Positions 23,176-35,154 of a stretch of 64,000 bases of DNA are shown piece by piece (position 1 is the stretch's first letter; the number at the start of each line of letters is the position of its first letter). Position numbers and translations under genes: made by a program. The DNA is from Henricia sp. BOLD:AAB3569 (lineage: Eukaryota; Echinodermata; Asteroidea; Spinulosida; Echinasteridae). The DNA lies in contig JBBELK010000457.1 in NCBI GenBank assembly GCA_037783545.1, forward strand, positions 1,089,426 to 1,153,425, given 5' to 3'. The notes under the pieces were generated by a model. It did no database searches. It saw only the letters and a list, made by a program, of their open reading frames with translations, and had not been told where the DNA came from.

Positions 23176-23533
23176 AGGAGTGTGACCAGATCACTTTTTT
23201 TACCCATAACTCCCCGGGACTTACCTTATGGGTGATGAGATTTTTATATCATAACATCCGTTATATTTTTCTGATTACGAAACTGAAACTCCCGCGCTTC
23301 TAGGCCGCATATTTCCGAGGATATCGTCGAAAATCCACCGATTATTTGTAAACTAATTTTCCAGTATCAACGTTTATCCGCTGAAAGCATACTCGATAGT
23401 TTTGTTCAATTTTTTACTGGAAATTGCGAATGTTTTCGGGTTTTGGGGACATGGGAGGTGTGTATGGGAGTTACTTGATAATATTGGTAAGTTACATCGA
23501 AAACTATTTTCCAGAAACTCTGGTCACGCTCCT
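23176..23533. mobile_element. TTAA-type MITE, copy B
   Basis: Exact TTAA on both sides (23172-23175, 23534-23537) and inverted ends AGGAGTGTGACCAGA and TCTGGTCACGCTCCT. This is the least decayed member of the family. Confidence 0.75.
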
Positions 23534-23731
23534 TTAAGTGTACAATAAAATAATATACATGTATAACAAAAAAAATGTCCCCCACAACAATTGAGAGAAT
23601 TGTCGGCTACGATTTTTGAATTGATTTCTTAATATTAACCAAAACTTGGGCCAACGGAAAGGTCGAATTATATCTATGATTATGTCGAAAGACATAATGC
23701 GGTTATAATGGACTAATGTGGTTATAATGGA

Positions 23732-24332
23732 CTATGACCACAGCTCTTGGTAGATTTTAACTGAATTGTAGTCTGCCACTACCAACTGCCCCTCTGGTGT
23801 CATTGTGATTCCCCGCGGGTCGTACAGACCCTGGACGATACAGGTAAGGAAGCCACCTTGAGCATCGTAGTGACGGATATGACCAGTTCCTGTCCCATTA
23901 ATCACTGCGATGTAGATACCCAACTCACTGTCCGAGTAAACACCCTGGCAGTATTGGTGAACAGTGTAGCGCCATCACAATCAGTAACATGCACTACTCC
24001 CTCCCTAAAGCCACTGATAACAAGGTTATCATCGCTGCCAGCAGCCACGAAGTGAGGCCCAATCCCCACTGGAATGGTGCGAAGCAGAGCACCATTAGTG
24101 GGGCTGTGCTCAGTGAGTACATTGCGTCCCACATCCCCCACCAGGATGTTGCCATTCTGTTTGATTGCTACACTCCAGAGGTCCACTGGAGTCTTACCAA
24201 CCTCACCAGCTGCCACGGTAGGAAACTCGAAAGCAAGCGAGTTGTCCTGGTTGAACACCTGAACCTTGGGTGCGGTCCCGCAAACTGCGACCAACCGATT
24301 ACCGGGTTGTGAGACTGCGATGCAATGCGGAC
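23732..24332 (-). pseudogene. TRIM-NHL copy 3, exon 2 (frameshifted NHL)
   Basis: Homologous to the NHL exons of the other copies from the CCAACAG acceptor to the usual stop. Between the blade ending 'GATLF' and the segment 'GVYSDSE', about 31 nt net are missing at 23953 relative to copy 2, removing the 'GGQPV' region and shifting the frame. The downstream part resumes in another frame ('GIYIAVINGTGTGHI') to the normal stop. Together with the damage in exon 1 this marks copy 3 as a pseudogene. Confidence 0.85.
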
Positions 24333-26593
24333 CTGTTGGAGATAATATCATGAAAACACATGAAAAATCATGAAAACAATTTGGTTGTTGAATACAAATT
24401 TCAAGAACAATAGATTCGAAATTAATTTAAGTTAGCTAAGCGACTGGTTGTAATCAATTGTTCACCCTGAAGTATAGATACATGCGGCTGTTTTTGTCAT
24501 AAATTACCCTGTGACCTGTGACCAAGTATATAGTCTTGTCCCAAGATTGAATGTTGGTTCCTCCTTCCTACTTGCACGCCCCGCCCTACGCACTGCACTC
24601 ACTTTGACAAGACATCGGTAGGTTGAAGTGTGAGTAGCGCCCTCTAGCGATGTCTCGTAAAAGTGGGTACAGCGCGTAGGGCGGGGCGTGCAAGTAGGAA
24701 GGGGGACAAGACTACCAAGTATACCTAACTATACGAACTCGCTTATATACAACACGGAACTTTCAAACTTGAATGTTCGACACGGATTGGATTGTGCTTT
24801 GAACACGATTCTGAAAATTAACTAATTTTAAATACTACTTTGCTGATCATATTTTGGTCATCTCAATCTTCATTTTTAGTGTGACAGTGATGTCCCTGAT
24901 TCTTAGTCCGAGTGAGGTGACGTATGAGGGTTCACTCTAACACAACATTGAAATATAAACTTTTCACATTCTGCGAGGTGTTATGTTGGAATGTAAATGT
25001 GGTGTGCTTTGCGTATTGTAATGTGTAACCTACACTCATCTGGTAATATGAGAAGATAGTCCAAAATCAACACGTGACAATCACAATGCATTAAATTTAT
25101 TTCAGGTGATCCTCGTCGTCTTTCGGTTTTTATGACGTTTTGCTTAGTTTGTTTATACCGTCTTTAAATATTGTCTATATGCTAAAGGTTTATTCCATGG
25201 ATGTTCATAACATCGATGATTCCGAATCATTTATCGGTAAAACATCTACCATGGCCAAGTCCATACAACGTTTAAAATCTTCTTTTTAACTTATAACTTC
25301 ATATGGAACGCAATATTTGGTATGGCGCCTAATCACCATTAAAATAAAATCATATGCATGGGCATTATCTCGATTTGAACTCGAAACCTCACCGGATAAA
25401 TGCTCTATACACTGTAGTTGAGCTATAAGACTCAGCGGTAGGCTATCGGTTGATGGTTTTGACCGATATCTCATTTGAATTATAACTTAGACAAATCGAT
25501 AAAATCACCGATCTCTTCAACCGTCTTTCCACTGAGCCTCTATTAAAGATATACAGTCAGTGCGTTTTGGGTGTGGCACCTTGAAAAATAACAGGTTTTT
25601 TTAAATTGACAATTTTGTAGAAACAAAAAAGTTATTCGCTTTTAAATGAGACATCAACGATAAAATCGACCAACTTTTAGTTATCGAATATTACTGTCAA
25701 TATTTCGAAATATTGGCGGTCCGCCAATAATTAAAGACCTAGACTTGCCAAGTGACCTCCCGTGCTCGGTCTGCAGTGCGCAGCGCACAGTGCGTCCTTC
25801 GGACCGGTGGCCTGTGCAATATGTTTTCTTCAGTTTCCTCTGTCTCAGAAAGTCTTCCGAAACAGAAAACAAATTGACAGGCCATCAGTCTAAAGAGCGC
25901 AAAAACGACCGTATAAAAAACGGCGTTTTCACAGGGTTGCCGATGTCTAACATACAAAATATGATGTTTTGTCGTTACAGTAAATGTTTTAAAAATTCGT
26001 TCGGAGAAAAACAAATCAAATTTACTGAGAACTACGGACAATATAATTTTAATGTTATGGAAATGCTTCGATCGGTACCGTTATAGTGAAAACAGCCCTA
26101 AAGCCCCCTACATCATTTGCAGTGACCCAAAATGTTACTTCATGAGTTGACAAGAAAAACCCGACTAGACGTGTCGATAGTAATAGTAAAAAACACCATG
26201 CACGTAATTTCACCGTGTAAAATGGTACTGAGGGTGCCTTTATTCCCTTTAAAAAAATAATAATATTGAGCGTGTGCAAGCGATTTGTTGTCTTTTACTT
26301 TTTCAGCACAAAAACCAGGCATGGATTTTGAAGATTCTTTGTAATCTATGTGTCTAAAATTTCTACAAGGCAGTTTATCAACCTTATACTTTAGTTATGT
26401 AATGCTGTTGTTCCAATAGTCGTGAAAAAGGTTGTGACGTCATCTATAAATTATATAATTTGCTTTTAAACGCTTAAAACATGTTAATTGAATTCTTTTT
26501 CCAGGTGAAATCATCTTTAAGCGCAGGCAATACATTTTATTTTCCGTTTACTATTTAAACAGAGCTCTGTAATTCAATTTTTTTTATACATAC
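24333..26593 (-). other. Intron of TRIM-NHL copy 3
   Basis: 2.26 kb from a GTATGT donor at 26593. It contains the shared hAT-like MITE (24531-24715, with part of the right arm lost), a decayed tRNA-like sequence at about 25357-25435, and sequence matching the intron of copy 1 around 25680-26560. No coding sequence is supported. Confidence 0.65.
24531..24715. mobile_element. hAT-like MITE (copy 3 intron)
   Basis: Same element and same 8-bp CAAGTATA flanks (24523-24530, 24716-24723) as in copies 2 and 4. An internal piece of the right terminus is deleted. Confidence 0.75.
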
Positions 26594-28215
26594 TTTTTTG
26601 TAGGGGGATTTTGCTTTTGATGTCCCCGTCTACACTCAATATTTGAACCCGTTGGTTCCAGTAGTCTGCTACAGCTATCTCATCACGTTGTCGAACAGCG
26701 ACGGCGCGCGCACAGTTGAACTCTCCCGGGCCATTTCCCTCTTTAAGCTTCAGTCACATCGAAGCCGGCGTGTTCCCGGTGCTCCCGGCGTCAATACGGC
26801 GCCGAGACGGTGTCGTCCCGGAGCATCACGGTGTCACGGCGCCTCACGGCGCTTCACGGCGAGTCACGGTAGTTTAAAGCATGTTTAAAAATTATTTTTT
26901 GGCCCACGGCGCGCCACGTTTCATCACGGCTTATCACGGAGTGCCAAGGTGTCAAGACGGCGTCAAGACGACGTGGCCCCGATCGACCACGGTTCGTCAC
27001 GGTTCTCACGCCGTGGCTCGCCGTGACTCGCCGGGAGCCCTATGTGACTGTAGCTTAACCAATCTCACGACACAGCTTCCACTTGCCTCCAGCAGTCACC
27101 AGCTTGCCAAGATTGATGTAGCTAACCTCTTGTGTCTGCTCGAACCTCAGGTGTGGCAGCCTGCTGTCCACCTCGGGAGTATTCTAACCACTCAGCAGTT
27201 TCAGGTCTTTGCTTAAGTACCGTACTGTAGAATACAGTGACAGGAAATCGCGGAAAACTGCAGTGCTTGCCATGTCTCTGGTTGTTGCGAGTGAATGCTG
27301 GATTCTCTCTTTCAGTACATGGAGGGTTTTTTCGATTAAATCCACCTTTTGCTTGCGCTCTTTCTTGATTGTGTTAATTTCGTCAATGATGGCATTTTCT
27401 TGTTTTGTTATTTCTTGTCTCATCTCGTCTGCCTTGTGTCGCACTTCTGTTGTGATTCTATCCACTGAGGCACTGAGTCCGAGTTGTATTTTAGAGACGT
27501 TCGCCAGGATATCCTTGATTTGTTTGAGTTTTCCTTCCAGCGGGGAGCAGAGTTCTGTCAGCGATTGTTTGTACTTCTTCACGGCTTGAATTATTTCAAT
27601 GTGGACGTGTTCCGGTTTAGGATGGGCCACTACTGTACAATCTCGGCATATTAAAACTTCACACGTTGTGCAAAAGAATCGCATGATTTCGTCCTTGTGG
27701 TCGGGACATTTCGGATGTTGTTTTATCAGTTTCTCAGACGGTAAACGGTTTCCCTCGCGAATCTCATCCAAAGTAAGTACGGCGTGGTTTGATGTGCCTG
27801 CACAACGAAGGTGTAGTTTACGACAGTTGAAGCACATATTTTGAGCACAGTCCAGACACCGATGCGTGGCCTCGTTTTCCTCCTCACAGATCTCACAAAC
27901 GAGCTTCTCACCGTCAGAACATACCAGCTTCTCCTGCACAGCAAACTCTTCCATGAGGGAAACCAAATGAAAATTTGATCTTAATCCTCCAACACCAGAT
28001 TCTGGAAGTTGCGTCTGACTTCGACACACGGGACAGGCAATCTGGCTGGATCCCTGGCAGCTCTTGCTGATGTAATCTTGCAGACATCGGAGGCAAAAAC
28101 TATGGAGACAGTCCAGGATCTTGGGATCCTGGAACCTGTCAGTACAGATTCCGCACTCGAAGTGATGTCGGCCGATCTTCTCAAAAGCAGAACTCAGTGA
28201 TTTACTGGAAGCCAT
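26594..28215 (-). pseudogene. TRIM-NHL copy 3, exon 1 (disrupted)
   Basis: Starts at an ATG ('MASSKSLSSAFEK') with an intact RING (CGIC, DCLHSFC, CPVC), B-box 1, B-box 2 and coiled coil. After 'SKDLKLLSG' the CAG codon for Gln in copies 2, 4 and 5 is TAG, giving a stop at 27184. Three extra residues (RYL) occur just before. Downstream, at 26747-27054, a 308-bp TTAA-flanked element splits the first NHL blade. The homology resumes after it and runs to a GTATGT donor. Upstream are a CAG acceptor 2 nt before the ATG and a GTAAGT donor at 28317, defining a 100-bp 5' intron. Any protein would be a 343-residue RING/B-box/coiled-coil form without NHL. Confidence 0.88.
26747..27054. mobile_element. 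GC-rich TTAA element inserted in copy 3 coding exon
   Basis: The element has TTAA on each side (26743-26746, 27055-27058) and inverted ends GCTTCAGTCACAT and ATGTGACTGTAGC (12 of 13 matched). The interior is markedly GC-rich and built of many CACGG/CCGTG words on both strands, unlike the AT-rich surroundings. Copies 1, 2, 4 and 5 are continuous at this point ('cttt' to 'accaat'), so it is an insertion. No coding capacity, hence non-autonomous, probably mobilised by a piggyBac/Kolobok-type transposase. Confidence 0.82.
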
Positions 28216-28320
28216 TGCTGAAACGGAACAAAATCATTTGGTTACAAAATAAGGAACAAATTCAATTTAAATGTATGTACAAATATTATGTACGGGATCA
28301 ATGATGGTTGCACTTACGTA

Positions 28321-28367
28321 CGTTCACGCTCTTAAATTTAATGCACAATAAGTCGTGGATGATCAAG
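28321..28367 (-). promoter_or_regulatory. Conserved 5' block, copy 3
   Basis: The CGTTCACGC block lies almost against the 5' UTR donor here; about 35 bp present between block and donor in copy 2 are missing. Confidence 0.3.
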
Positions 28368-29791
28368 TTGCTCTGTTGTTTTTAATTTGATGCCAACTCA
28401 GTCTGTCGGAATTATCGCGTAGTACATAGAAATATGGCGTCCAAAGCCTCGTATCATGTGATATTGACCTGTTACGTTGATGACGCAGTTCTACAGACGC
28501 GATTTCGCTTATGTCGCTTTGTCTGCTTACAATTCCCGACCTTTGCACTCTGGATTTCCCGACTCTGGATTTCCCCACAGCATAATAATTCACAGCATGA
28601 GTAGTGTACGTAATCGTCACTGTGAATTTTGACCTTCGCATTATACACTGCACATGTTGAATGGTACACATCGGAAAACGGTACCACAACGGTGTATTTA
28701 CTATTTGCATATTCGTTTTTGACTTCTAGGCATGCACCTTTTAATAAACCATTGAAAAAATTTCTGCTCATGACTCGCTCGCACAATAACTTCCAGCCCG
28801 ATAGAAGTGAGAACCTAGCTCACATTCATTTTGAAATCTCCATCAATATTATTACTGTGCTGTATACTAATTAACGCTTGACCCAAATTTCGCTTAAAAA
28901 TCAATTAAATCAAGAATCTCGGTTCATTGGATTTATTAATTTTTAATCAGATACGATGAAGCAATAAAATGCGGAGTCCGGCGTTGACAGAATTTACGGA
29001 ATTTCTGAAATAACTAGTACCGCCAAAGTATTTGAAATAACTTCCTTTGGTATTTTTTCCATATACATTGAACACGGATTTGGGTAAATTTATATATTGG
29101 AATCGATAGCTTATTCAATTCTAAGATATACTTCCCACTGACACTTCCGTCGCAAATGTTGCATTTCTGAGATAAATAAATGATAAAATTACTGCATAAA
29201 GTAATGCACAAAATGACGCGGCGAGCGGTCTGTGCGTAAGCGCAACAACAGAGAGCGCTGCGCGCGCGCGTGAATGGTTATCTTGTGCACTAACTGAAGG
29301 CAATCTTTGAAGAAGAAAACGTGATTTTTCTACAGAAAAGCAACATTTGCGACAAAAGTATATCTTAAAATTACATTATGTGTTGATTCCAGGAGGTAAT
29401 TTCCTTAAAATCTTTGTTCAATGTATACGAAAAAAATACCCTTCCTTTTGAGACCCTACATATTGCGGGCATGTAAACAAACTGTGACGTCATTATGTTT
29501 TAAGTGATAAAACCGGCTCAGAAATCATTTGGGTTTAATCATCCGAAATTGGCACTCACTTTAACTGATCACGCCTGGCACGGAGGAAGAACCTTCCAAA
29601 TGACTAGATAGATGTGATTGATCTGATAGATAATTGGGGTTTAAATTGGAATACTAGTATTAATGCAGACATTACGTGTTGATTGACAATCATGAGCAGC
29701 AAGCGGAGGATGGGAGATACGTGACGTGTATAATAATTTTCCCGAATCAAAATCAAGAGAGGGCGCTATAACGATTTACCGTTCCAGCGCG

Positions 29792-30087
29792 GCAGCCGAT
29801 TTCACGAAACTTTACGCAATTGCGCAAGTCCACTTAAGCTAGATTCATACTTCTCCGCCGAACTCACTCGCCGCATACTCGCCGCACTTTCGCCGAGTGT
29901 AGTCGCTGCAGAGTTAATACTGACCGCGCACTGTTGAACTCGTTTGACCCTACTCGGCGGACAAAATATCCGTTCCGCAAGTAGGTCGCCGAGCGAGTAT
30001 GAATTGGGCTTTACGCCATTACTTGCGCAATAATTTATGGCGTAAGTGGACTTGCGCAATTGCGTAAAGTTTTGTAAAATCGGCTGC
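29792..30087. mobile_element. Nested foldback MITEs
   Basis: The outer inverted ends are GCAGCCGATTT and AAATCGGCTGC, continuing through 'TTTACGCAATTGCGCAAGTC'. Inside, at about 29843-30004, is a second element with ends ATTCATACT and AGTATGAAT and GC-rich arms. The paralogous spacer at about 45345-45360 is uninterrupted ('ccgttc' to 'acacttttg'), giving the empty site. Confidence 0.75.
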
Positions 30088-31156
30088 AGACACTTTTGCA
30101 CAATAACGGAGAAAGGGTATGAATAATTTCGGAAATGACTTGTTTTCCTTAGATCGTTTATAAAGCAGAAATAAATACTGGTTTTCATCAGCAAAAGCAA
30201 GTAATATCTGTGATAACATCCATGGCATTCACTACTGTGTGTTTCTTGTGACATTGCCTTGTGACGAGCTATTTCATTCACTGTTACTTTAAACCGATTT
30301 CTGTAGTTTGAATTTAGTTTCTGTAGCAACAACTCCTGTGACATGCTAAACAACTTTGTGCCTAAGCTTTGCTTCATAATGACGGATTACTTGTTCAGCA
30401 AGACATACTATTGTTCGTTTGGATGTAAAATCAATAAAAGGTGGCATTTTTCAACTTTGAAGATTTTACTGCAATAAATCACAGACAGAGGGCGCTGTTT
30501 TGAGTGCATCACATAAGGAAGACAGAATGGAAAAGTTAAGAAAAAACATAAGACTTCAAGTTGGACTTGTGGCAAATTGCTGCAGTTTCTACCCCCAGTT
30601 TTGTCATGGCTTACAGCAGGCAACATGTAAAACAAACTCAAACAGCCATGGATTACAAAAGTTTCAGCAAAATTGAGAAAAAAATTGAATCTTTTGTGCA
30701 CAGTGTAATGTGATTTTCCTGTGTTTGCCTCTTGTGACATCGTGACCTTGGTCATGAATATGCATATTTTCATTAGCATAAAAACTAAAAACCTTTGTTT
30801 TAATCCCCAAAGCAAGCTCCAAATAGGATTTTTATGACTTTAACTGAGTAGAGTGGTTTTAAAGCATAGATTTCATTGATAAAAATCCTAAATAAGGGGC
30901 CCTTTCAACCGATTTCGATTTCTGTAGTTGGAATTCATTTTGCACACATTTAGTTGTTGCTAGGACAAGCCCCGGACAAGTCTTGTGGTCGTTAAAGGCC
31001 TTCGGGTTGCGCTTTATTGGGCGTTTTTGGGCTATTACAAGCGTTTGAAGTATAATGAGCACGATCTGAAAGATGTTTAAAAAGTAGAATATAATGATCC
31101 ACACAAACGTGCCTTAGAAATGCTTCAATTTTGCGTAATTTCTCGAAGCAGCACGC

Positions 31157-31202
31157 TCCGCCATTTATGGGAGTCAAAATCTTGACTCCCATAAATGGCG
31201 GA
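31157..31202. repeat. Perfect hairpin, 21-bp arms
   Basis: TCCGCCATTTATGGGAGTCAA plus its exact inverse complement with a 4-nt loop AATC. No flanking transposon ends are obvious. Confidence 0.8.
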
Positions 31203-32468
31203 GAAATTATATTAGTCTTATTTCCAGCCTGGAGAAAGAAATTATTTTTCCTTCCTCCGTTGCGTGTGATGTGCCTGTTTTTTTAATTCGTGTCTACAAT
31301 AACCATTGGGTATAAATCATCCAAGTCCTTTCTATCGGTTTGTCCCATGACAATATTCTTACCCTGATTGGCGAGGTTTTCGTTTTTTTCTTTTTTGACG
31401 CGTCTGCTGTGTTCTCTTGACGATCCATTTTTTGACAGCCAGTCGGTGTGTGTACGTGTAGAGCCGTGTGTTTACATTTCACACATGTCTCGGGAGGCGG
31501 AGAATGGTATGGTACCTTGCGTTCATCTGATAGGTTTACCTGACCACTGGCTACGGCGCCAGCCTAACCCCTGTTCGTCGCTGCATTTTGCCCACTACCC
31601 GGACGATCGTATTGACGGCTGAAATACGTATACATTTCGCGGGACATGTAGTGGGGGTTAGAGGTCAGTGTTTTTTTTTTTTTAATTACCATTCACTAAT
31701 TATAACACATTAAATGTGTTTTATTGCAAGAACAACTCTTAATAAGTATAAGGAACACCCTCAAACGTGAGATTTCGTGAAATCTGAAGGCAACGTGTTC
31801 CTTTAAGAGCAACCTTTTGTTAATAAAGTATACATTGAATTTGCATTATGAGGACGACTCTACAGCATATAATAAGACGTGTAACTATAATGTATGTGAT
31901 CACTGAGAGCTTCACATAGTGTTGCCAAAGCTATACTGCGAGCATGTTTTAGGGCAAATTTGGCAAGTCCCTATAACGTAATTAAAACCTTTCAAAAACC
32001 AATCAATGGAGTTCGACAGGTCATTAAAACCATCACCAGGCAAAGGAGATCAATTTATTTACACACAAATACAGCATTTTCTCTAAACATCAACACAATG
32101 ATAGTTGCTACAAATAACGCAAGGGTGTGAAGTTGTTTAATTTAATATAATTAATTTGATTTATGAGTGTTTGCAGGGCCCCAATGGAAACTGGTTTTTG
32201 TAAACTGACTGGGCACACCCTGGGTAAATAAATGCCATTACCCATTTTCGGTTTTGTAAAAAAAAAAATACATAGGCCTAAATTAGGACTTCAAAAGTTT
32301 TAATTTTTCTTGGACAATTATCAATTTAAAATCAGTATGTTTCAAAAGTGCTAAAACCACCAGGTAAAGGTGAAAGGTCAAGTTATTTACACAAAATTGC
32401 AACTTCTTTAAAAACTGATAAAACCACCAGGCAAAGTTCATGGATCAAGTTATATTTACACAAAATTA

Positions 32469-32742
32469 TGACCCGCCGTGCACGTATGTTGCGTAGGGCA
32501 GGGGTCGGAGAATAAGTATAGAAATCTGCGGCAGATCCACGCTCATTAAAATACAAGTGGAAATTCCAGGCGGATCGAAACGCGGACATTTTAGAGTGTA
32601 TCTGGGCACCGCGAGGAATCTCCTTTGCGTTTTTGTATTTTAATGAGCGTTCTCAGCGTTGATCTGCCGTAGATTTCTACTTATGGTCGCGAAGACGTGA
32701 TCCAACATCCGCGACTTACAGGCCTTTTTGCAGAGCGGGTCA
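32469..32742. mobile_element. Foldback MITE with TGACCCGC ends, copy b
   Basis: Same family as 10804-11079; inner arms AAATCTGCGGCAGATCCACG and their inverse are well preserved. Confidence 0.6.
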
Positions 32743-33009
32743 CAAATACAACTTTTTTTATTAAAAAAAAGAAAGAAAAAGAAAAAACGGCAACACGGAT
32801 ATAATTTTCATACCGAGCAACAAAAAAATGCATATTTCTCAGGTTGTTTTAAAATTAAGTTGATAACGAAATATTCACATAACAACGTCTGTAGAAAATT
32901 TCCACTCTCAGATTAACTGCTTTTTCGATCAAAAGGTTTATATTTTTCTGGTTGCTCGGTGTAGTTTACAGTTTCTTTCAAACGTTATATATATACATGA
33001 CTTCTAATA

Positions 33010-33238
33010 GTGAGGTTTTGGTCGCATACGGTTAGGCAAAACGACGACTATTAGTGAATTTTACGTTACCGATTTGTGCGTACTTGTGGCGTTTACACAG
33101 ATATCCCAAGTGTTATTTTGTTGTTTACACTGATAGCAACGCCTCTACACCTTAGTGAAAAACGGACAGCGAAAAGTAACGATTTTGAGGTTTGGCTAAT
33201 CGTAGTCGTAATCACTAACCGTGCACACCGAAACCTGA
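33010..33238. mobile_element. TIR MITE with CTAATA flanks
   Basis: Inverted ends GTGAGGTTTTGG and CCGAAACCTGA, continuing through CGGTTAG and CTAACCG. Flanked by CTAATA at 33004-33009 and 33239-33244. The paralogous region near 46885-46900 lacks it. Confidence 0.65.
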
Positions 33239-35016
33239 CTAATAAGTAGAAATCTGCGGCCCAATGCTAGTTACTACAATTATTTTAATAATGCAATGTC
33301 ATCCTACTAGTTTACGCGGTTTCGTTCAAATTTATACACGTGATTATATACATGAGTTCCAACAAAGTGTTTACTTGGATAATTATCAATTTTTCTGATA
33401 TAAAAACTGGAATGGCATCGAATACCTTGGAACCTGAAATACCATGTGACCCAATTCTGTAACCTGATTGGCTTAGAGCTTGAACATCTTGCAACATGTT
33501 CGAATTAATGTGCATGCTCGATAGAACATTTCCTGAGCATGATCATACAAATGTTGGATGAAGTCCTTGAACAAAAGTATAATTGTGTAAATTGGGCTTA
33601 TTATAGTGAAAAAGGACCAACTCAATGATTTTACCCAAGTTGCGTTAGATCCATCATGTTTATAGCCAGTCGACTGTTCTTAGTTGTGAGTGAAAGAAGG
33701 GTCAAAATCCACTCTCTAAATGGTCTTTCCAAGTAAATTAAATTATGGTTCGCATGAAAAACGGCCAACTCTAGCACTTGGGCCTTTTTGCGTATATAGA
33801 TATGTGCATAACATACAGACAATAAACAGGTTAAATGCAGTTCGTGTCACTTCACACTACAATGAGCTTTCTTGTAAACAGACTACATGCTTTTTATGTA
33901 AATAATGGATAATTATCGCACAGCTAATTACAACATCTGCTTATGAAACAATTACTTGCAGTATATTACCGGAAGAAGGGCTCAACTCAGTTATATATTT
34001 AGACATGTACAAGCTAGTGCCATCAAACACAGAATATCATTTCACATGTAGGCCTATGTGATAAATTATCTTCATGTGTTAAAGATTTCAAGAAAATGAA
34101 AGCATTCTATCCATATAACTTTTCAATTGATTGTTTTCGTAATACATGTAACTCAAACACAGTTTTGATGGAGTTGTGACCTTTTTCCATTATTCAACTC
34201 AGCCAAAGCTCTGGTATTTGGCGCTATATAATGATATTATTATTATTAAGTAGCATAAAACAATTGTACAGTGGTAACAATAAATTGGCTGCGAAACAGT
34301 TTAAATGGGCAGCTGAGAGATAATTTTAAATTTCGTACAATAAAATCTAATTTTGTTTATCCTGTGGATAGAGCAATTTCATATTGTTTTAATAAACTGT
34401 GCAAGTATGCCTTGTTTCAGCCACCGATATATTTCATGTGTGTATACCTAACGCAGATTTCCAGATTGATCAAGAAATGGGATTGTACATGTAAATTCTA
34501 TAGGTTTGTTAGTTTGTATTATTGGTGTATTAACAAAAATGTTTTGCAAAAGACAAATTGATTTTGTGGTACCTAGTGTCATTGCTGTGTCATCGTGTGG
34601 CTTGTGTATACAGTTCATGCAGTTTTGTCTTGCATTATCCTGTATTATATTGCAGGCTAAATATTGCTTATTGGAATGAGTATTAAACCAAGAATATTAT
34701 TCTCCCAACAGCTTAGTTAATGCGTGTATTTGAATGGAGTGGAATATATTGTGTAACGGCAGTACTTCAAGTTGCACGCCAATGGTACCACCATTGGGGT
34801 TTGGTATTGGTCACTAGTTCTCACAAGGGATGCAGATTGCCCAACGATATGGAAATAAGAGTCTCCACTATAGCCACACTTTTAGTCTCGTTGGAATAAC
34901 TCTGGCTACGTGAAAACTGAATAAGCGAGATAAACAAATAAGGTTTACAAGGTTTAGGAGGGTCATCAAACAAACAAGTCAAACACTATTCACACTAATC
35001 ATCACTTTGTAGAACT

Positions 35017-35072
35017 GGGACGGACATTTGTGTTACATTTTAGGCCTAAAATGTAACACAAGTGTCTGTCCC
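35017..35072. repeat. 56-bp palindrome centred on TAGGCCTA
   Basis: The arms from GGGAC to GTCCC match with two mismatched pairs and no loop. It sits at the left edge of an insertion relative to the paralogous spacers at 13170 and 48575. Confidence 0.75.
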
Positions 35073-35154
35073 GGTTACGAGCGTATATTGAAAATGTGTA
35101 CACGTTTTTTTTTAGAAAGGCATGTTGTCACACTATTTGTAACCCTTTGGGGCC

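Larger units (their letters stand above)
18231..23731. other. Intergenic spacer between copies 2 and 3
   Basis: 5.5 kb, homologous to most of 5300-10100. No host gene is visible. Contents are the MITEs at 18867-18987, 19781-19976, 20452-20641, 21215-21437 and 21625-21868, a local tandem duplication at 21195-21999, a relic terminus of the MULE-like family near 22787, and a TTAA MITE at 23176-23533. Confidence 0.7.

Noticed and set aside
26643..27216. Plus-strand frames rich in Arg/His in copy 3 exon 1
   Set aside because: They are read through the GC-rich CACGG-repeat element and the antisense of the TRIM exon; composition reflects the repeat, not a protein.
29802..30377. 191-codon minus-strand frame
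   Set aside because: It crosses the nested foldback element 29792-30087, has low-complexity hydrophobic composition and is not kept in the paralogous spacer.
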